A program made the position numbers and the translations under genes. Below the pieces are notes generated by a model. The model was not told the DNA's origin. It ran no database searches and was given only the letters and a program-made list of their open reading frames with translations. From the NCBI GenBank assembly GCA_028689665.1, contig JAQVCR010000002.1, forward strand, positions 16,570 to 80,569: 64,000 nt of DNA. Direction: 5' to 3'. The stretch comes from Muribaculaceae bacterium (lineage in GTDB: Bacteria > Bacteroidota > Bacteroidia > Bacteroidales > Muribaculaceae). Of the stretch, positions 45,266-54,906 are shown in pieces (within the stretch, counting starts at the first letter, position 1; every line of letters starts with the position of its first letter).

Positions 45266-45292
45266 TTAAAAACAAATAAACAAGAGCCTAAA

Positions 45293-46555
45293 ATGAAAAA
45301 AACAGCATTGATAATTCTGATGTCTTTAGTGGCTTTGCTAAGTGTTAATGCTCAGCAACAAGACACGCAAACAAAAATTATTAATCCGAACTTCAAGACT
45401 CTCAGGCTCGGGCTGCAGAGTAACGAGTTTTTCCCGCCGATACTTAATCTCGATGGTGATGACCGATTGAAAGTAGAATTTGATGAGCTTAGCAATGATA
45501 TGCGCTATATGCGCTATCGATTAGTTCACTGTAACTCTGATTGGCAACCGTCAGATTTAGTAGAGAGCGAATATCTCGATGGCTTTAATTATGCAAATAT
45601 TGATGATTTCGGCTATTCTGCCGGTACATTTGCTAATTATGTACATTATCAATTCTATCTGCCCAATGATAACATGACAATGACAAAATCGGGGAATTAT
45701 TTAATTCAAGTCTATCCCGAAGATAATCCCGAAGATGTGCTTTTGCAAGCAAGATTTATGGTTAGTGAGAATCTCACAAGTGTTTATTCAACTATAACAT
45801 CGCGCACCGATATAGATTATAATCGAGAGAATCAGCAATTAACGGTTAAAGTGTCGACGAGAAGTAATAATATACAAGATTGGTATAACGACTTAAAGCT
45901 AATTGTAACACAAAATTCGAGAGAAGATAATCAAGTAGTGTTATCCCGTCCAATGCTGATAGAACAAGGCGGTGCAGTGTATGAGCATAATCGCCAATTG
46001 ATATTTCAGGCAAGCAACGAATTTCGTCGGTTTGAGGTGGTAGCCACAAATTATCCTGGAATGAATGTCGCTAACATTCAATATTTCAATCCCTATTATC
46101 ATGTAACACTCTACACAGATAAGAATCGACGCGAAGAGCCATATTTGTTTGATCAGACACAATACGGACGTTACAAGATACGCCAAAGCGGGGTGAATGA
46201 CAGTGAAGTAAATGCTGACTATGTGATAGTGCATTTTTCGCTCGAAACCCCACAGATGTATAACGGACGACTGTATATTGATGGCGATTTCACGCATCAT
46301 ATATATTCTGATGACACTGCAATGCGCTATAATCCGGCAACCGGACTTTATGAGCTGGATATGATGCTCAAAATGGGCTCGTATAATTATCAATATGTAT
46401 GGTTGCCCAATGGCTCGAATGCCGGGACGACAGCGACAGTCGAAGGTAATCATTACCAGACAGTGAATGAATATCTTGCCAGAGCATATTATCGTCGCCC
46501 GGGAGATAGATATGACAGGCTAATAGGCTATGGAATAATATATTCGGGGCGTTAG
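45293..46555 (+). CDS. type IX secretion system plug protein (DUF5103)
   Basis: 420 residues with a signal peptide (about 1-20, SVNAQ). The sequence matches the DUF5103 family, renamed for the plug subunit of the SprA translocon: an N-terminal beta domain (LRLGLQSNEFFPPILNLDGDDRLKVEFDEL) and a C-terminal domain with GMNVANIQYFNPYYHVTLYTD and FSLETPQMYNGRLYIDGDF. Two proteins in this window carry type IX sorting domains, which fits. Its last 4 bases overlap the end of the convergent Na/Ca antiporter gene. Confidence 0.85.
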   Translation: MKKTALIILMSLVALLSVNAQQQDTQTKIINPNFKTLRLGLQSNEFFPPILNLDGDDRLKVEFDELSNDMRYMRYRLVHCNSDWQPSDLVESEYLDGFNYANIDDFGYSAGTFANYVHYQFYLPNDNMTMTKSGNYLIQVYPEDNPEDVLLQARFMVSENLTSVYSTITSRTDIDYNRENQQLTVKVSTRSNNIQDWYNDLKLIVTQNSREDNQVVLSRPMLIEQGGAVYEHNRQLIFQASNEFRRFEVVATNYPGMNVANIQYFNPYYHVTLYTDKNRREEPYLFDQTQYGRYKIRQSGVNDSEVNADYVIVHFSLETPQMYNGRLYIDGDFTHHIYSDDTAMRYNPATGLYELDMMLKMGSYNYQYVWLPNGSNAGTTATVEGNHYQTVNEYLARAYYRRPGDRYDRLIGYGIIYSGR

Positions 46556-47517
46556 TGCATTAGCAAATAAGCAGTATATGCTATATATGCAACCACAAAG
46601 AGCAACCCTTCGGCACGGTCGATGACACGACGGCGAAGAGTAAAAGCAAATATAAAAGTGAGTATTGACGCAACAATTAATACAGAGAAATCAATGTAGT
46701 TAATATTGCTGAGCGTTATTGGAGATATTGTGCCGGCTACACCCAATATTAAGAGGATATTAAATATGTTAGAGCCAAGCACATTGCCTAGTGCTAGTTG
46801 AGAATTTCCTTTACGAGCCGCAATGATGCAAGTAATAAGTTCGGGCAACGAAGTTCCGACAGCCACAATAGTGATAGCTATCACCGAGTCGCTCATACCA
46901 ATAGATTTAGCAAATTCCACAGCCGAGTCGAGAAAAACATTACCACCAAACAGCAAAACAGCCAGCGACAATAATGTGAGCGGAATAATAGCTATTATAG
47001 GAAGGCGGTCGAAGAAAGAAGGAGCAGCAACATCTTCTTCTGTTTCAGTCGCTTGCTTACCTTTAACAAATGTATAAATCAAGAAAGAAATAAAACCAAC
47101 GAGTAAAATAACGGCTTCAATTAAAGAAATAGAATTATAATCGGCTCCAAAAATTAAAGAGTCGGAGCAAATAAAGAATAGAAGTATTGACACTATAATA
47201 CCAAGCGGAATATCGCGACGTAAATTAGCACGTTCAATCACTACCGGCGATATTAAAGCCGTGATACCAAGAATAAGCAAAATATTGCAAATATTAGAAC
47301 CAAGCACATTGCCCACAGCCATATCACCAAGTCCCTTTATCGACGACATAGTGGATATATATAGCTCGGGGGCAGAAGTCCCCATTCCAACGATAGTGAG
47401 TCCAATAATGAAATTAGATATTTTAGCCCGCTTAGCAATGGCAACCGAAGAGTCGACAAGATAATTAGCACCAATAAGCAAGAGAGTTAAACCCAAAAAC
47501 ATCAATACAAGTGTCAT
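46552..47517 (-). CDS. calcium/sodium antiporter (CaCA family)
   Basis: 321 residues with about 10 helices in two inverted repeats. Each repeat has the alpha-motif, GMGTSAPELYIS followed by GNVLGSNICNILLILG, and VAVGTSLPELITCI followed by GNVLGSNIFNILLILG. This is the YrbG-like type, exchanging Na+ (possibly with K+) for Ca2+ across the inner membrane. It ends inside the stop region of the type IX plug gene, and a TAATTTTG box on the minus strand at 47561-47554 may be its promoter. Confidence 0.94.
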   Translation of the reverse strand: MTLVLMFLGLTLLLIGANYLVDSSVAIAKRAKISNFIIGLTIVGMGTSAPELYISTMSSIKGLGDMAVGNVLGSNICNILLILGITALISPVVIERANLRRDIPLGIIVSILLFFICSDSLIFGADYNSISLIEAVILLVGFISFLIYTFVKGKQATETEEDVAAPSFFDRLPIIAIIPLTLLSLAVLLFGGNVFLDSAVEFAKSIGMSDSVIAITIVAVGTSLPELITCIIAARKGNSQLALGNVLGSNIFNILLILGVAGTISPITLSNINYIDFSVLIVASILTFIFAFTLRRRVIDRAEGLLFVVAYIAYTAYLLMH

Positions 47518-47634
47518 ATATCAAATTTTATTTTATTTATCATAATTAGAATGCAAAATTACGATTAAAGGATAATATAGCGACAAGTATATTGTTAATA
47601 ACCATTGAAAATATTGTGTAAAAACGGGGTTAAC

Positions 47635-47664
47635 TTGAAACTTTGTTAACGAAGCTTATTTTTG
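47635..47664 (+). promoter_or_regulatory. upstream promoter in the 380-bp gap before the sugar cluster
   Basis: TTG (47635-47637), a 19-bp spacer and TATTTTTG (47657-47664). GTTAAC hexamers at 47629, 47645 and 47738 lie around it and could be operator sites. Confidence 0.45.
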
Positions 47665-47674
47665 TCTTTAAAAA

Positions 47675-47707
47675 TTTGGTGTGAATGGATAAAACTACTT
47701 ACATTTG
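47675..47707 (+). promoter_or_regulatory. promoter of a short transcript
   Basis: TTTG (47675-47678), a 21-bp spacer and TACATTTG (47700-47707). The next strong signal downstream is a terminator, not a gene. Confidence 0.6.
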
Positions 47708-47712
47708 CACTG

Positions 47713-47776
47713 TGTTTTTCATGGTATTAGATTTAAGGTTAACGGATTGGTTGTCGTGAGACAATCAATTTTTTTT
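47713..47776 (+). ncRNA. candidate small RNA or attenuated leader of about 60 nt
   Basis: A transcript from the promoter at 47675-47707 would end at the hairpin 47745-47770. There GATTGGTTGTC pairs with GACAATCAATT around a GTGA loop, followed by a T run. No open frame of note lies inside. It could be a free sRNA or a terminated leader of the sugar cluster. Confidence 0.4.
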
Positions 47777-47845
47777 GTACCTACTCAAAAACGCTACTCA
47801 ACCAGCTAATTGGTAAGCAATTTACAAAAATATAATCATCATAAT

Positions 47846-47876
47846 TTTGTTTGGCGCAAGTCAATCAGTATCTTTG
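47846..47876 (+). promoter_or_regulatory. proximal promoter of the aminotransferase gene
   Basis: TTTG (47846-47849), a 19-bp spacer and TATCTTTG (47869-47876). The start would be near 47882, so the in-frame ATG at 47847 is outside the transcript and the ATG at 47898 is the start. Confidence 0.7.
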
Positions 47877-47897
47877 TGCGACAAAAAAACAAAAATA

Positions 47898-49031
47898 ATG
47901 AAACCACGAATTTTTCTTTCTTACCCACATCTAGGTGGTGGTGAAATGAAATGGATTGAAGAAGCATTTAAAGAAAGCTGGGTCGTTCCATTGGGTCCAA
48001 ATGTAGATGAATTTGAGGCACGTCTGGAGAAATATTTAGGAGCAAATAATGTAGTAGCGTTAAGTGCCGGGACGGCAGCATTGCATCTCGGACTAGTAAT
48101 GCTAGGGGTCGAGGCAGGCGATGAGGTAATATGTCAATCGTTCACATTCTCGGCAAGTGCAAATCCCGTAAAATATCAAGGAGCAAAACCAATATTTGTA
48201 GACAGCGAGTCTGATACATGGAATATGTCGCCCGACGCATTAGAATCGGCAATAATAGACAGAAAAAAAATTACAGGAAAATATCCAAAAGCAATAATTC
48301 CGGTACATCTATATGGAATGCCCTCGAAGATGAACGAGATTTTAGCTATTTCAAAAAAATACAATATTCGCGTATTAGAAGATGCCGCCGAAGCGCTAGG
48401 CTCGGAGTATTATGGTAAAAAATGTGGAACGCTAGGAACTTACGGCGCATTAAGTTTTAATGGAAATAAGATTATTACCACTTCAGGAGGCGGAGCATTG
48501 ATATGTCCTGATAAATCGAGTGCCGACCGTGTTCTATTCTATGCCACACAAGCACGAGAATCGCGCCCATATTATTATCACGAGGTAGTGGGATATAATT
48601 ATAGATTGAGCAATATAAGTGCAGGAATAGGTTGCGGGCAGATGGATGTAATAAACGAGCATGTAGAGCGAAGACGAGAAATCCATAATTTATATTCCGA
48701 GCTATTGAAAGATATACCACAAGTGAGTCTAAAAGAAAATCCAAGCGACTCATTTAAATCTAATTTTTGGCTTTCATGTATTATAATCGACCCTTCAAGC
48801 GGAGTAACCCCCGAAGAAGCGCGACAGAAGATGAATGCCGAGAATATAGAGACACGATGGCTGTGGCGACCAATGCACATGCAGCCCATCTATAAAGATG
48901 CGCCATATTATGGAGGAGATGTAGCCGAAAGTCTATTCAATAAGGGCTTATGCCTGCCCAGCGGCTCAACGATGACCGATGCCGATGTAGAAAGAGTGGT
49001 AAGCGTGTTAAAAGAAATATTAAAAAAATAA
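47898..49031 (+). CDS. DegT/DnrJ/EryC1/StrS-family sugar aminotransferase
   Basis: 377 residues, PLP-dependent, cytoplasmic. Visible motifs are LSAGTAALHLGL, FSASANPV, PVHLYGMPSKM, LEDAAEALGSEYYG and SFNGNKIITTSGGG, which holds the PLP-binding Lys. The last motif is close to PglE-type UDP-4-keto-sugar aminotransferases. With gmd two genes downstream, GDP-perosamine synthesis is an alternative. The product feeds a surface glycan. Three promoters lie in the gap upstream. Confidence 0.9.
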   Translation: MKPRIFLSYPHLGGGEMKWIEEAFKESWVVPLGPNVDEFEARLEKYLGANNVVALSAGTAALHLGLVMLGVEAGDEVICQSFTFSASANPVKYQGAKPIFVDSESDTWNMSPDALESAIIDRKKITGKYPKAIIPVHLYGMPSKMNEILAISKKYNIRVLEDAAEALGSEYYGKKCGTLGTYGALSFNGNKIITTSGGGALICPDKSSADRVLFYATQARESRPYYYHEVVGYNYRLSNISAGIGCGQMDVINEHVERRREIHNLYSELLKDIPQVSLKENPSDSFKSNFWLSCIIIDPSSGVTPEEARQKMNAENIETRWLWRPMHMQPIYKDAPYYGGDVAESLFNKGLCLPSGSTMTDADVERVVSVLKEILKK

Positions 49032-49041
49032 TACAGTGCGT

Positions 49042-49689
49042 ATGAAGGTTGTTGGTTTCGACCTCGATGATACCCTATATAAAGAATTAGATTATGTAAA
49101 GTCGGCATTTAAGGCAATATGCACAGAGTGCAGTCTTGATAAAGCCGACTATAATTATCTGTTAAGGCAGTGGAAGGCAGGCGAGAATCAATTTGATGCT
49201 CTGTTATCGAAATATCCACATCTCAGCCTTTCCCGATTATTACAAATATATAGGTATCATAAGCCGGACATAAAACTAGACATACCAACAGTAGATCTAT
49301 TAGAAAATCTAAAAATACACGCCGATACAAGAATAGTTTTGATTAGCGATGGACGAAGCGAAACCCAGCGCAACAAGATAGAATCGTTAGGACTGAATAA
49401 ATATATAGCTCCCCAAGATATAATAATCTCGGAAGAGATAGGGAGTGAAAAGAATAATATTCAGAATTTTAAATATTTTGAAGACACCTATCCCCAATGC
49501 CAAGAATTTTATTACATAGGAGATAACCCGCGAAAAGATTTTTATCAAGCCAATATGTTAGGGTGGACAACAATACAATTAAATGATAATGGACAAAATA
49601 TTCATACACAAGATTGTGAAGTTCTCCACGATTATTGTGCAAAGCTAACTATTAACAGCATTGATGAGGCATATCAAATTATAGCATAG
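49042..49689 (+). CDS. HAD-superfamily hydrolase
   Basis: 215 residues from the ATG at 49042, 10 bp after the aminotransferase gene. HAD motifs are VGFDLDDTLY (motif I), LISDGRS (motif II) and GDNPRKDFYQANMLGW (motif IV). It is probably a phosphatase acting on a small metabolite; its position suggests a sugar phosphate in the surface-glycan pathway. A role as a nucleotide phosphatase cannot be excluded. Confidence 0.87.
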   Translation: MKVVGFDLDDTLYKELDYVKSAFKAICTECSLDKADYNYLLRQWKAGENQFDALLSKYPHLSLSRLLQIYRYHKPDIKLDIPTVDLLENLKIHADTRIVLISDGRSETQRNKIESLGLNKYIAPQDIIISEEIGSEKNNIQNFKYFEDTYPQCQEFYYIGDNPRKDFYQANMLGWTTIQLNDNGQNIHTQDCEVLHDYCAKLTINSIDEAYQIIA

Positions 49690-49693
49690 AGAG

Positions 49694-49724
49694 TTGGCGA
49701 TATTGGTATAATTGATTAAATTTG
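49694..49724 (+). promoter_or_regulatory. promoter of gmd
   Basis: TTG (49694-49696), a 20-bp spacer and TAAATTTG (49717-49724), 21 bp before the gmd ATG. Confidence 0.65.
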
Positions 49725-49745
49725 TAAATATAATAAAGATACGAT

Positions 49746-50819
49746 ATGAGTGATAATAGAGATAAAATAGCGTTGATAACCGGAATAACCGGTCAAGACG
49801 GGTCTTTTTTGGCAGAGTTTCTGCTTGAAAAAGGATATGAAGTGCATGGAATAATAAGACGAAGTAGTAGTTTTAATACGGGGCGAATAGAGCATCTCTA
49901 TTTCGATGAGTGGGTGAGAGATATGAAGCAAAAACGATTAGTGAACCTCCACTATGGCGATATGACCGACTCAAGCTCATTAATACGTATAATACAAGAA
50001 ATACAACCTACCGAAATTTATAATTTGGCAGCGCAGAGCCATGTGAAAGTGTCGTTTGACGTTCCTGAATATACAGCCGAAACAGATGCCGTTGGAACTC
50101 TACGCCTATTAGAAGCCGTGAGGATATTAAAGTTAGAGAAACGCACACGCGTCTATCAAGCCAGCACCTCCGAGCTGTTTGGAAAAGTACAGACAGTGCC
50201 ACAGAATGAGAACACACCATTCTATCCACGCAGTCCATATGCTTGTGCAAAGATTTATGGTTTCTGGATAACAAAGAATTATCGCGAGAGCTATGGAATG
50301 TATGCAGTAAACGGTATTCTGTTTAATCACGAAAGCGAGCGAAGAGGAGAGACCTTTGTAACACGCAAAATTACATTAGCCGCCTCACGAATTGTAGCCG
50401 GGTTGCAAGATAAGTTGTATTTAGGAAATATGAATGCACTTCGCGACTGGGGCTATGCAAAAGATTATGTAGAATGTATGTGGCTTATAATGCAACAAGA
50501 TACTCCCGAAGATTTTGTAATTGCCACAGGCGAATATCACACCGTAAGAGAATTTACTACGCTAGCATTTAAGCGAGCCGGAATCGAACTAAGATGGGAA
50601 GGCGAAGGTCTTAATGAAAAGGGAATAGATATTGCGAGCGGGAAAGTGATAGTGGAAGTTGATGCTAAATATTTCCGTCCTGCCGAAGTGGAGCAATTGC
50701 TGGGAGATCCAACAAAAGCGAAAGAAAAACTAGGCTGGAATCCACGCAACACCAGTTTTGAACAACTTGTTAATATAATGGTAGATAGCGATTTGGAATT
50801 AATAAAATCGCAGGAATAA
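49746..50819 (+). CDS. gmd: GDP-mannose 4,6-dehydratase
   Basis: 357 residues, short-chain dehydrogenase fold with the NADP-binding motif [19 protein letters not shown] at the start. The catalytic Ser/Thr-Tyr-Lys set lies around STSELFG and [10 protein letters not shown], followed by [15 protein letters not shown] and [17 protein letters not shown]. It makes GDP-4-keto-6-deoxy-D-mannose, the substrate for the next enzyme. fcl begins 11 bp downstream. Confidence 0.97.
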   Translation: MSDNRDKIALITGITGQDGSFLAEFLLEKGYEVHGIIRRSSSFNTGRIEHLYFDEWVRDMKQKRLVNLHYGDMTDSSSLIRIIQEIQPTEIYNLAAQSHVKVSFDVPEYTAETDAVGTLRLLEAVRILKLEKRTRVYQASTSELFGKVQTVPQNENTPFYPRSPYACAKIYGFWITKNYRESYGMYAVNGILFNHESERRGETFVTRKITLAASRIVAGLQDKLYLGNMNALRDWGYAKDYVECMWLIMQQDTPEDFVIATGEYHTVREFTTLAFKRAGIELRWEGEGLNEKGIDIASGKVIVEVDAKYFRPAEVEQLLGDPTKAKEKLGWNPRNTSFEQLVNIMVDSDLELIKSQE

Positions 50820-50830
50820 AATTCTCGATA

Positions 50831-51910
50831 ATGGATAAAAATGCAAAAATATATATTGCCGGACACCATGGGCTAGTAGGCTCTGCTATATGGAATAATC
50901 TAAAATCTAAAGGCTATAATAATCTTATAGGAAAGAGCCATAGCGAGCTCGATTTGCTTGACGGTGTGGCAGTAAAAGAATTTTTTGATGCAGAGAAACC
51001 CGATTATGTTGTCCTTGCGGCGGCACACGTGGGCGGAATTATGGCAAATTCGCTTTATCGAGCCGATTTCATTTATCAGAATCTCCAGATACAGCAGAAT
51101 GTAATAGGCGAAAGTTTCAGACATGGCGTTAAAAAACTTCTTTTTTTGGGAAGTACTTGTATCTATCCACGCGAGGCACCGCAGCCTATCAAGGAAGAGT
51201 ATCTATTGACATCGCCACTAGAATATACTAACGAGCCATACGCAATAGCAAAGATAGCCGGGTTGAAAATGTGCGAGAGCTTTAATCTTCAATACGGTAC
51301 AAATTATATTGCAGTGATGCCCACAAATCTATATGGTCCTAACGACAATTTCAATCTTGAGACCAGCCACGTGTTGCCGGCAATGATACGCAAAATCTAT
51401 CTTTCAAAATTGCTTATGCAAGGCGATTTTGAGGCAATAAAAAATGATTTGAATCGCCGTCCGATAGAGAAGGTCGATGGAAATGCGCCACAAGATAAGA
51501 TGGTTGCCATTCTTTCAAAATATGGAATAAATGATGGCTATCTTGATTTATGGGGTAGTGGTGCGCCAATAAGAGAGTTCTTATGGAGCGAAGATATGGC
51601 AGATGCATCGGTGTATGTGATGGAGAATATCGACTTTGCCGATGTAAAAGGGACAGATAAAGATGTTAGGAATTGCCATATAAACATAGGAAGTGGCAAA
51701 GAAATAACTATATCTCAGCTTGCCGAGCTAATTAAAACCACAATCAGCTATACCGGTGAGATACACTGGGACGCTACAAAGCCCGATGGAACAATGCGAA
51801 AACTCACCGATGTGAGCAAGTTACATTCGCTAGGGTGGAAGCATAAAATGGAGATAGAGCAAGGAGTAGCGACGTTATACAGCTGGTATAAAGATAGTAT
51901 CAACGCCTAG
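50831..51910 (+). CDS. fcl: GDP-L-fucose synthase
   Basis: 359 residues. NAD(P)-binding motif AGHHGLVGSAI at the start, LAAAHVGGI, the active-site GSTCIYP and YAIAKIAG (Tyr/Lys), and TNLYGPNDNFNLETSHVLPA. It performs the 3,5-epimerisation and 4-reduction giving GDP-L-fucose, used for capsule or surface glycoprotein fucosylation. It is slightly longer than the E. coli enzyme because of an insertion near 195-225. The gene ends at a terminator. Confidence 0.97.
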   Translation: MDKNAKIYIAGHHGLVGSAIWNNLKSKGYNNLIGKSHSELDLLDGVAVKEFFDAEKPDYVVLAAAHVGGIMANSLYRADFIYQNLQIQQNVIGESFRHGVKKLLFLGSTCIYPREAPQPIKEEYLLTSPLEYTNEPYAIAKIAGLKMCESFNLQYGTNYIAVMPTNLYGPNDNFNLETSHVLPAMIRKIYLSKLLMQGDFEAIKNDLNRRPIEKVDGNAPQDKMVAILSKYGINDGYLDLWGSGAPIREFLWSEDMADASVYVMENIDFADVKGTDKDVRNCHINIGSGKEITISQLAELIKTTISYTGEIHWDATKPDGTMRKLTDVSKLHSLGWKHKMEIEQGVATLYSWYKDSINA

Positions 51911-51932
51911 TACTAAGATAAATTATAAAATA

Positions 51933-51977
51933 ATTGAGGTTGCATAATCTATTTTGATGAAGCAACCTCAATTTTTA
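51933..51977. terminator. terminator between fcl and the sensor kinase gene
   Basis: ATTGAGGTTGC (51933-51943) pairs with GCAACCTCAAT (51962-51972), followed by TTTTATTTT. It serves fcl and perhaps the convergent kinase gene. Confidence 0.85.
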
Positions 51978-51980
51978 TTT

Positions 51981-53996
51981 TCAGTCTTTCAATATATCGA
52001 AATTATAATTGTGTGGGATCGACAGAACTACTATCCATTCAGTTTCTTCTCCGCTATTGACTTCGTTAATTTTTAAGTCTATTTTATTTATATTTTTCTC
52101 ATTGAGAATTTGAATAGTCTGCATAACGACTTTAAGTCCGGTATGCGTGCTACTGGCTGGGTCGGCGATATGCTGAGTGTTACCATTATTAGAGATTTTA
52201 ATAATCGTATTATTCTCGTCAGAGCAAATTCCTATATATAACCTTTTGTTGCCGCTATATCCTCTTAGTCCATGCTTAATAGCATTCTCCACAAAGATTT
52301 GAATCATCATAGATGGAATCGGAGTATTGTCTAAATCGACATTAGAATCTATATTTTTGTTTAATATAAAATTGTCGCCGAGTGAAGGTACTTCATTTGC
52401 GATATATGTATTTACAAAATCTATTTCCTCTTTTAATGTAATACAAAATTTGTCGCATAATTCAAGGTTCTTGCGAAGAAGAAGGACTAGATTACTGACC
52501 CCCTCGTTAGATACTGTAAGCTCGCGATTAAGGATATTGAATATAAAATGAGGCGATACCCTGTTTCTAATGTTTTGCAGTCTTAGCGAAGCGAGCGACG
52601 AGCGATTAGCCATCTCTTTCAACTCGGCTTTGCGTTTATTGTTTTGGTATATGAAAATTATAAGTAGAATTGTAACAAACAGTAATAGAAAGACAATCGA
52701 GCTAATCCATGTGAGGTTAGTAATTTGTTTCTCTTTGCTTATGATAGTGTGATTGCGGTTAAGTAATGTGGTATCTTGAATATATCGAGATTTAATTTCG
52801 GCAATCTGGTTATTTATAAGAGTATTGCTAATGGAATCTTCAATCCCTTTTGCCAAGACTTGATATTTATATGCTTCCCGAAAATCATTAATTTTAATAT
52901 AATAACGTTCTATTCGTCGGTAGTGCATAGCACGGTAACGAGGAACAATATCTTTTGTTTCATGATAGCGAGTAATATATTTATTAGCATTTACGAGGTC
53001 GTTTTTGCGCAGGTAGAAATCGGTCATCAGACTTTCGTAGTAAGATTGAATTGCTTGGTTGGCGATGTATGAATTAAAATAAGGCATCTCTTTGGTGAGA
53101 TATGCAGCCGCCGAGTCGAGGTTGTTGAGAAACATATAAGATTCGCCAAGATTACAAATACATATAGCATTGGCATAAGGGTTGTCCATTTCGGTGGATA
53201 TAGCTTTAGCCTTTTTGAATGCTACAATGGCAGAGTCGTATTTTTCTTGGAAATAGTAATTGTTACCTATCGAATTATACAGCAAGAATCTCGAATAGAT
53301 AGGCATGGTGTCGACTTTTGTAATAGCTCGGTCGAAATATTTCTGTGATTCACCGAAATTTTTAAGGTCGCAATACACTTGCCCCAGACCAATAAGAATT
53401 TCATTATAGCTAATTTTTTTGCCAATAGAGTCGTTCACAAATAGTGCTCGTTGATATATATTGGCAGCTTTGGCCAGATCGCCCTTATCTCGATATATGT
53501 CGGCAAGATTGATTGCGACATCGATAGGATAAATAGCATCTTTGGCTAATAGATAATGCTCATAGCTCTTGTTGTAGAATGATATTGCTGAGTCGATATT
53601 CATTCGAGTGAAGCGTTCGATTAGAGCTCTGTTGTTCCAATATCCTCCTTCGAGATAATGACATAGATGATTGTTTCGTTCGAGGAATTTATAAATATGT
53701 TTTTGAGTACTATTGCATTTGTCGAAATCGCCTAGACACAGATAACTCATCGAGCGGAGTAATTCGTAGGTGTAGAATGAAATGCTATCTTTGGTTTTGC
53801 TTTGGTATGCAGTAACGGTGTCGATAACATTTTGCGGATTAGTAAAAACGCTATTGCTAAAATGCTGAGCCACAATAATAGCATTATCGCGTTCATTGTT
53901 ATTGTCGTCTTTAGAATTGTGGATACACGATAATAAAATGATATTAGATAATATAAATGCTAAAATAATCAGAAGGAGAGTTTTTCCATTAGTCAT
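51981..53996 (-). CDS. TPR-containing LytS-like sensor histidine kinase
   Basis: 671 residues. An N-terminal signal with a lipobox-like ILLSC (Cys near 24) precedes a periplasmic array of TPR repeats (about 60-400, e.g. GDLAKAANIYQRALF). One transmembrane helix lies at about 428-450 (SSIVFLLLFVTILLIIFIY), then the His_kinase domain PF06580 with the phospho-acceptor in SPHFIFNILN, and a HATPase with VENAIKHGL. It is the cognate partner of the LytTR regulator encoded 124 bp upstream on the same strand. A TATATTTG box at 54052-54045 may give it a separate promoter. Confidence 0.9.
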   Translation of the reverse strand: MTNGKTLLLIILAFILSNIILLSCIHNSKDDNNNERDNAIIVAQHFSNSVFTNPQNVIDTVTAYQSKTKDSISFYTYELLRSMSYLCLGDFDKCNSTQKHIYKFLERNNHLCHYLEGGYWNNRALIERFTRMNIDSAISFYNKSYEHYLLAKDAIYPIDVAINLADIYRDKGDLAKAANIYQRALFVNDSIGKKISYNEILIGLGQVYCDLKNFGESQKYFDRAITKVDTMPIYSRFLLYNSIGNNYYFQEKYDSAIVAFKKAKAISTEMDNPYANAICICNLGESYMFLNNLDSAAAYLTKEMPYFNSYIANQAIQSYYESLMTDFYLRKNDLVNANKYITRYHETKDIVPRYRAMHYRRIERYYIKINDFREAYKYQVLAKGIEDSISNTLINNQIAEIKSRYIQDTTLLNRNHTIISKEKQITNLTWISSIVFLLLFVTILLIIFIYQNNKRKAELKEMANRSSLASLRLQNIRNRVSPHFIFNILNRELTVSNEGVSNLVLLLRKNLELCDKFCITLKEEIDFVNTYIANEVPSLGDNFILNKNIDSNVDLDNTPIPSMMIQIFVENAIKHGLRGYSGNKRLYIGICSDENNTIIKISNNGNTQHIADPASSTHTGLKVVMQTIQILNEKNINKIDLKINEVNSGEETEWIVVLSIPHNYNFDILKD

Positions 53997-54120
53997 ATTA
54001 GTTGAATTATTTAGATATAGAGCAGGATATATAAATTCCTTTCACAAATATAGGTAATATTTGCGAAAAAGAGAATAAAAATGGAATAAGATAATAATGG
54101 GAATTGCTAATTACCTTTTT

Positions 54121-54882
54121 TTAGATGCTTGTAAACTTTTTCTGAAGCTCGGATTTAAATATACGACTTAATAGTATTTCATCGATGTCAAAAGGAGGAA
54201 ATAGGACACATTTAGCATTACTAATCAATGTGAGATAGCGAAGATTTACTATATAAGATTGATGAGTCTGAATAAATAGAGAATCGAGCGATAATATATC
54301 TTCGGCTTTCGTCCCTTTTTTGAGCTGTACAAAAGTACGGTCTTTTAGAGCGGCTTCCCATATTCGACGATTAGAGCTGTAACGGAAATATCCTATTTCG
54401 GGAATTCTTACAATTCTAATTTCGTTCATTGGAGTGAACGTTGCAAAAGTGTCGGGAGGCAGACACGAGCTTTCAATATCGTTCTTCGATGAAGAGATTC
54501 GCTTTTTAAGATTTGTGTGTCTAAAGCGTTGTATGCTTTTATCTAATTCTTTAGGGATAACGGGCTTTAATACGTAATCGTGTTCGTTGTGAGTGAACGC
54601 ATTATCGGAATAGCTGTCATAATATCCGGTGAAGATAATTATGTAAGTGTTTTTAAGCAGAGAGCTATTAGTATTGATGAAATCGATTCCTATACCATCG
54701 GGAAGCTCAATATCAAGGAATAGCAAGTCGGGTTTCTGACTAGCAATCATCATTTTACCTTCGGTTAAAGATGTTGCATTCCAAATGATATCTAAATCGG
54801 GATAATCAAGTAATAATGATTTTAGATTTTCGGTAGCTTTTATATCATCATCAATTATTGCGACAAGAGTTTTCGGTCCCAT
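54121..54882 (-). CDS. LytTR-family response regulator
   Basis: 253 residues. The receiver domain (about 4-122) has acidic residues IIDDD, the phospho-acceptor Asp57 in LLFLDIELPDG, and the Lys in YVLKPV. The LytTR DNA-binding domain (about 155-250) follows with FRYSSNRRIWEA and FIQTHQSYIVNLRYL. It should be phosphorylated by the neighbouring LytS-like kinase and bind paired 9-bp direct repeats. Three such repeats lie upstream of its own promoter, so autoregulation is likely. Confidence 0.92.
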   Translation of the reverse strand: MGPKTLVAIIDDDIKATENLKSLLLDYPDLDIIWNATSLTEGKMMIASQKPDLLFLDIELPDGIGIDFINTNSSLLKNTYIIIFTGYYDSYSDNAFTHNEHDYVLKPVIPKELDKSIQRFRHTNLKKRISSSKNDIESSCLPPDTFATFTPMNEIRIVRIPEIGYFRYSSNRRIWEAALKDRTFVQLKKGTKAEDILSLDSLFIQTHQSYIVNLRYLTLISNAKCVLFPPFDIDEILLSRIFKSELQKKFTSI

Positions 54883-54906
54883 AGTAATTTGTTATATATA
54901 TATCTA

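Noticed and set aside
46552-46555. Frameshift or annotation error where the plug and antiporter genes overlap
   Set aside because: Both frames end with clear stop codons (TAG at 46553-46555 on the + strand, TAA from 46554 on the - strand), so this is a genuine 4-bp convergent overlap.
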